Shown here piece by piece: positions 63,024 through 64,000 of a stretch of DNA of 64,000 nucleotides. Where the stretch lies: positions 45,174 to 109,173 of the forward strand of contig NZ_DASTPW010000044.1 of NCBI RefSeq assembly GCF_035762065.1, in the 5' to 3' direction. Positions within the stretch are counted from its first letter, which is position 1. Every line of letters begins with the position of its first letter. The stretch is from Methylibium sp035762065. GTDB taxonomy: Bacteria; Pseudomonadota; Gammaproteobacteria; Burkholderiales; Burkholderiaceae_C. The notes under the pieces were generated by a model. That model was not told where the DNA came from. It saw nothing but the letters and a program-made list of their open reading frames with translations, and searched no databases. The position numbers and the translations under genes are program-made.

Positions 63024-64000
63024 TCAACCGAACCAGCCGTGCAGGAACCAGCGTGCACCGCGCTCGTCGGCTTCGAGCCGGCGCTCGCGATAGATCCAGC
63101 GCAGCCGGTGATCGCGGCCTTCGGCGACGTGGTAGTCGCGACAGACCAGCGCGCCGTCGAACCAGCCGGCCTCGATGCGCTCCGGCCGCGAGCGCAACTG
63201 CAGGGGGCCGCCGCCGTGCAGCGGCCGGTCGTGCGTGTCGCAGGCCAGAGACTCGGGAGGATCGAGCAGCCAGGCGGGGCGGGCGAGCCGCTGCGCCGTC
63301 GATCGAGGCATCGGTGGCTTCGCCTCCACAGCCGCGATCGCCGCCGTCATGCGCTGCGCGCGCTCGGGCCGATGGTCGGCCTGCGGCTCGCAGCGCAGCA
63401 CGCGCTCGGCGCCCAGGCGTGCGGTGAGCCGATCGAGCAGCGCCGCGTGATCGATCGCGTCCCCGCCGGCCACCGGCAGCAGCTCGCCGGGCCGCCCGCC
63501 GTGCGGCACCGAAGCGTCGAGCTCCAGCGCGATCTCGTAGACCGGCGCGGCCAGCGTGAGGCGGGCGAGCCGCTCGCGCCACAGCAGCGCGAGCTGGTCG
63601 GCATCGCGGCTCGGGATCGAAAGCCGCAGCAGCAGCCGCGTATCGGGCAGCGGCGCGCGGCCATGCTCGTGACGCAGCCGCAGCGCGAGCACGCTCGCCG
63701 CCTCCCAGCGCAATTGCAGCCAGCCGATCAGCGCCGGCAGCAGCGCCTGCACCGCGGTGTTCAGCGAGGCGGCATCGTCGGCCCGCTGCATCAGCTCGCA
63801 ACGCAGCGCGAAGCGCTCGGGCACCGGCAGCCAGGCGCGCGGGTCGGGCGCGTCGCCGTAGGCACGGTCGAGCGCGCCCGGCAGCTCGCGGCCGAAACGG
63901 CGCTGCACGCCGGCGCGCGGCAGGCCGCGCAGATCGCGCAGGCGCCGCAGGCCCAGCGCCTGCAGCGCCTGCCACTGCGTGGGCGACAGCACCGACAGCG
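63024..64000 (-). CDS. imuB: ImuB, Y-family polymerase homologue (N-terminus beyond window)
   Basis: The frame is open to the window edge, so only the C-terminal about 325 residues are seen. They contain the helix-hairpin-helix-like LGLRRLRDLRGLPRAGVQRRFG and the little-finger and C-terminal regions of ImuB (ERVLRCEPQADHRPERA, DRPLHGGGPLQLRSRPERIEAGWF, CRDYHVAEGRDHRLRWIYRER). ImuB is a catalytically inactive polymerase that bridges DnaE2, the beta clamp and ImuA. imuA, and the SOS promoter, would lie right of the window. Confidence 0.92.
   Translation of the reverse strand, partial: LSVLSPTQWQALQALGLRRLRDLRGLPRAGVQRRFGRELPGALDRAYGDAPDPRAWLPVPERFALRCELMQRADDAASLNTAVQALLPALIGWLQLRWEAASVLALRLRHEHGRAPLPDTRLLLRLSIPSRDADQLALLWRERLARLTLAAPVYEIALELDASVPHGGRPGELLPVAGGDAIDHAALLDRLTARLGAERVLRCEPQADHRPERAQRMTAAIAAVEAKPPMPRSTAQRLARPAWLLDPPESLACDTHDRPLHGGGPLQLRSRPERIEAGWFDGALVCRDYHVAEGRDHRLRWIYRERRLEADERGARWFLHGWFG

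Overview
The window looks like a high-GC betaproteobacterial (Burkholderiales-type) chromosome carrying an integrated conjugative element. The evidence is the gene content: a phasin, an APS-reductase sulfur operon with DUF934, paired PpsR/PpsA, the rpsF-priB-rpsR-rplI-dnaB cluster, a DnaE2/ImuB mutasome and a VC_2705-type symporter with a DUF4212 subunit. No species can be named from sequence alone.

Bases 1 to about 28.7 kb are one end of an integrative and conjugative element (ICE). It abuts a tRNA-Asn gene (28728-28803, minus strand), and its other end lies outside the window. From left to right it holds: the 3' end of a UvrD-like helicase; an AbiE-type toxin-antitoxin pair; a long minus-strand transfer operon (DUF1173, LPD7 protein, OmpA-like lipoprotein, VirD4, VirB11, B10, B9, B8, B5, B6, a small exported protein, B4, B3, B2, B1 and a TrbM-like protein); a divergent SRAP gene; a cargo block (LuxR solo, unknown protein, ACT-domain protein, diiron desaturase, SSS-like transporter, ArgP-like regulator); and then ParB, a small membrane protein and AlpA next to the tRNA. 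Most transfer genes overlap by 4 bases. No integrase or relaxase is visible in the window.

From 28.8 kb the sequence is ordinary chromosome. A TonB-dependent receptor sits behind a clear TPP riboswitch, so it is probably a thiamine-type uptake receptor. Next come a flavin reductase and FdxA, then an assimilatory sulfate-reduction operon (cysI, DUF934, cysH, cysD, cysN, cobA, all minus). The operon converts sulfate to sulfide, and CobA supplies the siroheme precursor for CysI. A patatin lipoprotein and a phasin follow.

From 40.8 to 50.6 kb nine plus-strand genes are packed almost without gaps: deacetylase, thioesterase, nitroreductase, ornithine-cyclodeaminase homologue, Na+/H+ antiporter, D-glycerate dehydrogenase type, osmoprotectant binding protein/permease fusion, RmuC and MFS. 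Then come divergent ppsR/ppsA, the DUF4212/SSS symporter pair, the S6-PriB-S18-L9 operon, dnaB, and the convergent dnaE2-imuB cassette, which runs off the right edge.

The most interesting observations are the ICE-borne desaturase/transporter/ArgP/ACT/LuxR block with its 259-base tail-to-tail gene overlap, the TPP riboswitch on the TonB receptor, the priB gene that lacks a canonical start codon, and a tRNA-side ICE end with no integrase.
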